NCBI GenBank assembly: GCA_003605055.1
Contig: QZKP01000055.1
Coordinates: forward strand, 1 to 51,286
Origin: Desulfarculus sp.
GTDB lineage: Bacteria > Desulfobacterota > Desulfarculia > Desulfarculales > Desulfarculaceae
Length of the DNA: 51,286 bases
Direction: 5' to 3'
The notes under the pieces were generated by a model. The model worked only from the letters and a program-made list of their open reading frames with translations. It ran no database searches and was not told the origin of the DNA. The translations under genes and the position numbers were made by a program. Positions 51,017 to 51,286 of the stretch are shown here, in pieces. Numbering within the stretch: the stretch's first letter is position 1; each line of letters opens with the position of its first letter.

Positions 51017-51286
51017 CCGCAAGCAAAGAACTGACTCTGCATTGGGGATTCCCTCACATCTTGACCAGTCCGCGGAGGCGCTACCCGGGACGCAGGTGCA
51101 AGTTAGAGCCGGTCCTATTCCAGGCTACATTTTCCCAGTGCCCCTGCCCTGAGCGAATGAACCAGGGCGCCTCCGCTTGCCCTCTAAGACCATGCAGCGG
51201 CGCCCTGGTTGTTGTCCCGGCCCGACCTTGCGCAAAAAGTCCCCTGGCCCCGGCCCGCTGCCTACGCCCAGCGGGCGGTGACGGTC
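51017..51286. other. Window end: intergenic sequence with inverted repeats
   Basis: No gene is supported in the last 270 bp. A 12-bp perfect inverted repeat AACCAGGGCGCC/GGCGCCCTGGTT lies at 51160-51171 and 51199-51210 (27-nt centre). An 8-bp hairpin GCCCGCTG/CAGCGGGC is at 51253-51276 near the edge. Read leftward, the latter is followed about 15 nt later by TTTTT, so it may terminate a leftward gene entering from the right. Confidence 0.5.

Overview
The window reads as a chromosomal segment of a GC-rich anaerobic deltaproteobacterium (Desulfobacterota). I favour a Desulfarculales-like organism, but this is inferred from gene content, not a taxonomic match. Supporting content: a ferredoxin-linked 2-oxoacid oxidoreductase, an oxygen-sensitive 4-hydroxybutyryl-CoA dehydratase-type enzyme, FmdE and molybdopterin proteins, a PEP-CTERM protein, TRAP and ABC uptake systems, and an apparent selenoprotein.

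Layout. 1-6270: the end of an ADP-forming acyl-CoA synthetase, an MBL-fold hydrolase, two MFS transporters, a hotdog thioesterase and a Wzx-like flippase. 6453-13442: an orphan HigA-like regulator, glnS, then leftward septum initiator (FtsB-like), efp and a MetE-like enzyme; a geranylgeranyl-reductase-like flavoprotein; a rightward radical SAM protein; and a terminator. 13477-19954: a four-gene tripartite efflux operon (TetR, outer-membrane lipoprotein, adaptor, RND pump) with a palindromic operator pair. 20295-22535: a NifU-like scaffold, a fatty acid hydroxylase/sterol desaturase-family protein, and a rhodanese-ferritin fusion whose catalytic cysteine codon is TGA. 22549-26853: a PEP-CTERM protein with thioester-domain features, a molybdopterin-binding/FmdE/methyltransferase operon and small proteins of unknown role. 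26976-35798 (leftward): MFS carrier, LarA-like protein, 4-hydroxybutyryl-CoA dehydratase-like enzyme, a complete four-subunit 2-oxoacid:ferredoxin oxidoreductase, a D-2-hydroxyacid dehydrogenase and a GntR regulator. 36379-44375 (rightward): an Old Yellow Enzyme-type Fe-S flavoprotein, a complete CUT1-type ABC importer, a second GntR regulator and an SDR. 44395-49898 (leftward): a malate/L-lactate-type dehydrogenase, an exported SagB-like nitroreductase, a TPR protein and a complete TRAP transporter. 50112-51016: an IS5-family element with its transposase split at an A6 run. No tRNA, rRNA or CRISPR array was seen.

How it fits together. From 27 kb to 50 kb the window looks like an organic-acid or sugar-acid uptake and oxidation district. 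Three transport systems (MFS, ABC, TRAP) sit beside racemase-like, hydroxyacid dehydrogenase, dehydratase, enoate-reductase-like and ferredoxin-reducing 2-oxoacid enzymes, under two FCD-type GntR regulators. The substrate cannot be read from sequence.

The most notable item is the rhodanese-ferritin gene (21647-22483). One open frame continues through TGA exactly at the catalytic Cys of the CxxGxxS loop. A hairpin with a G-rich loop lies 19 nt downstream, as bacterial SECIS elements require. An ordinary gene caller would split or truncate this gene. Selenocysteine machinery is not in the window, so this remains a strong inference rather than proof.
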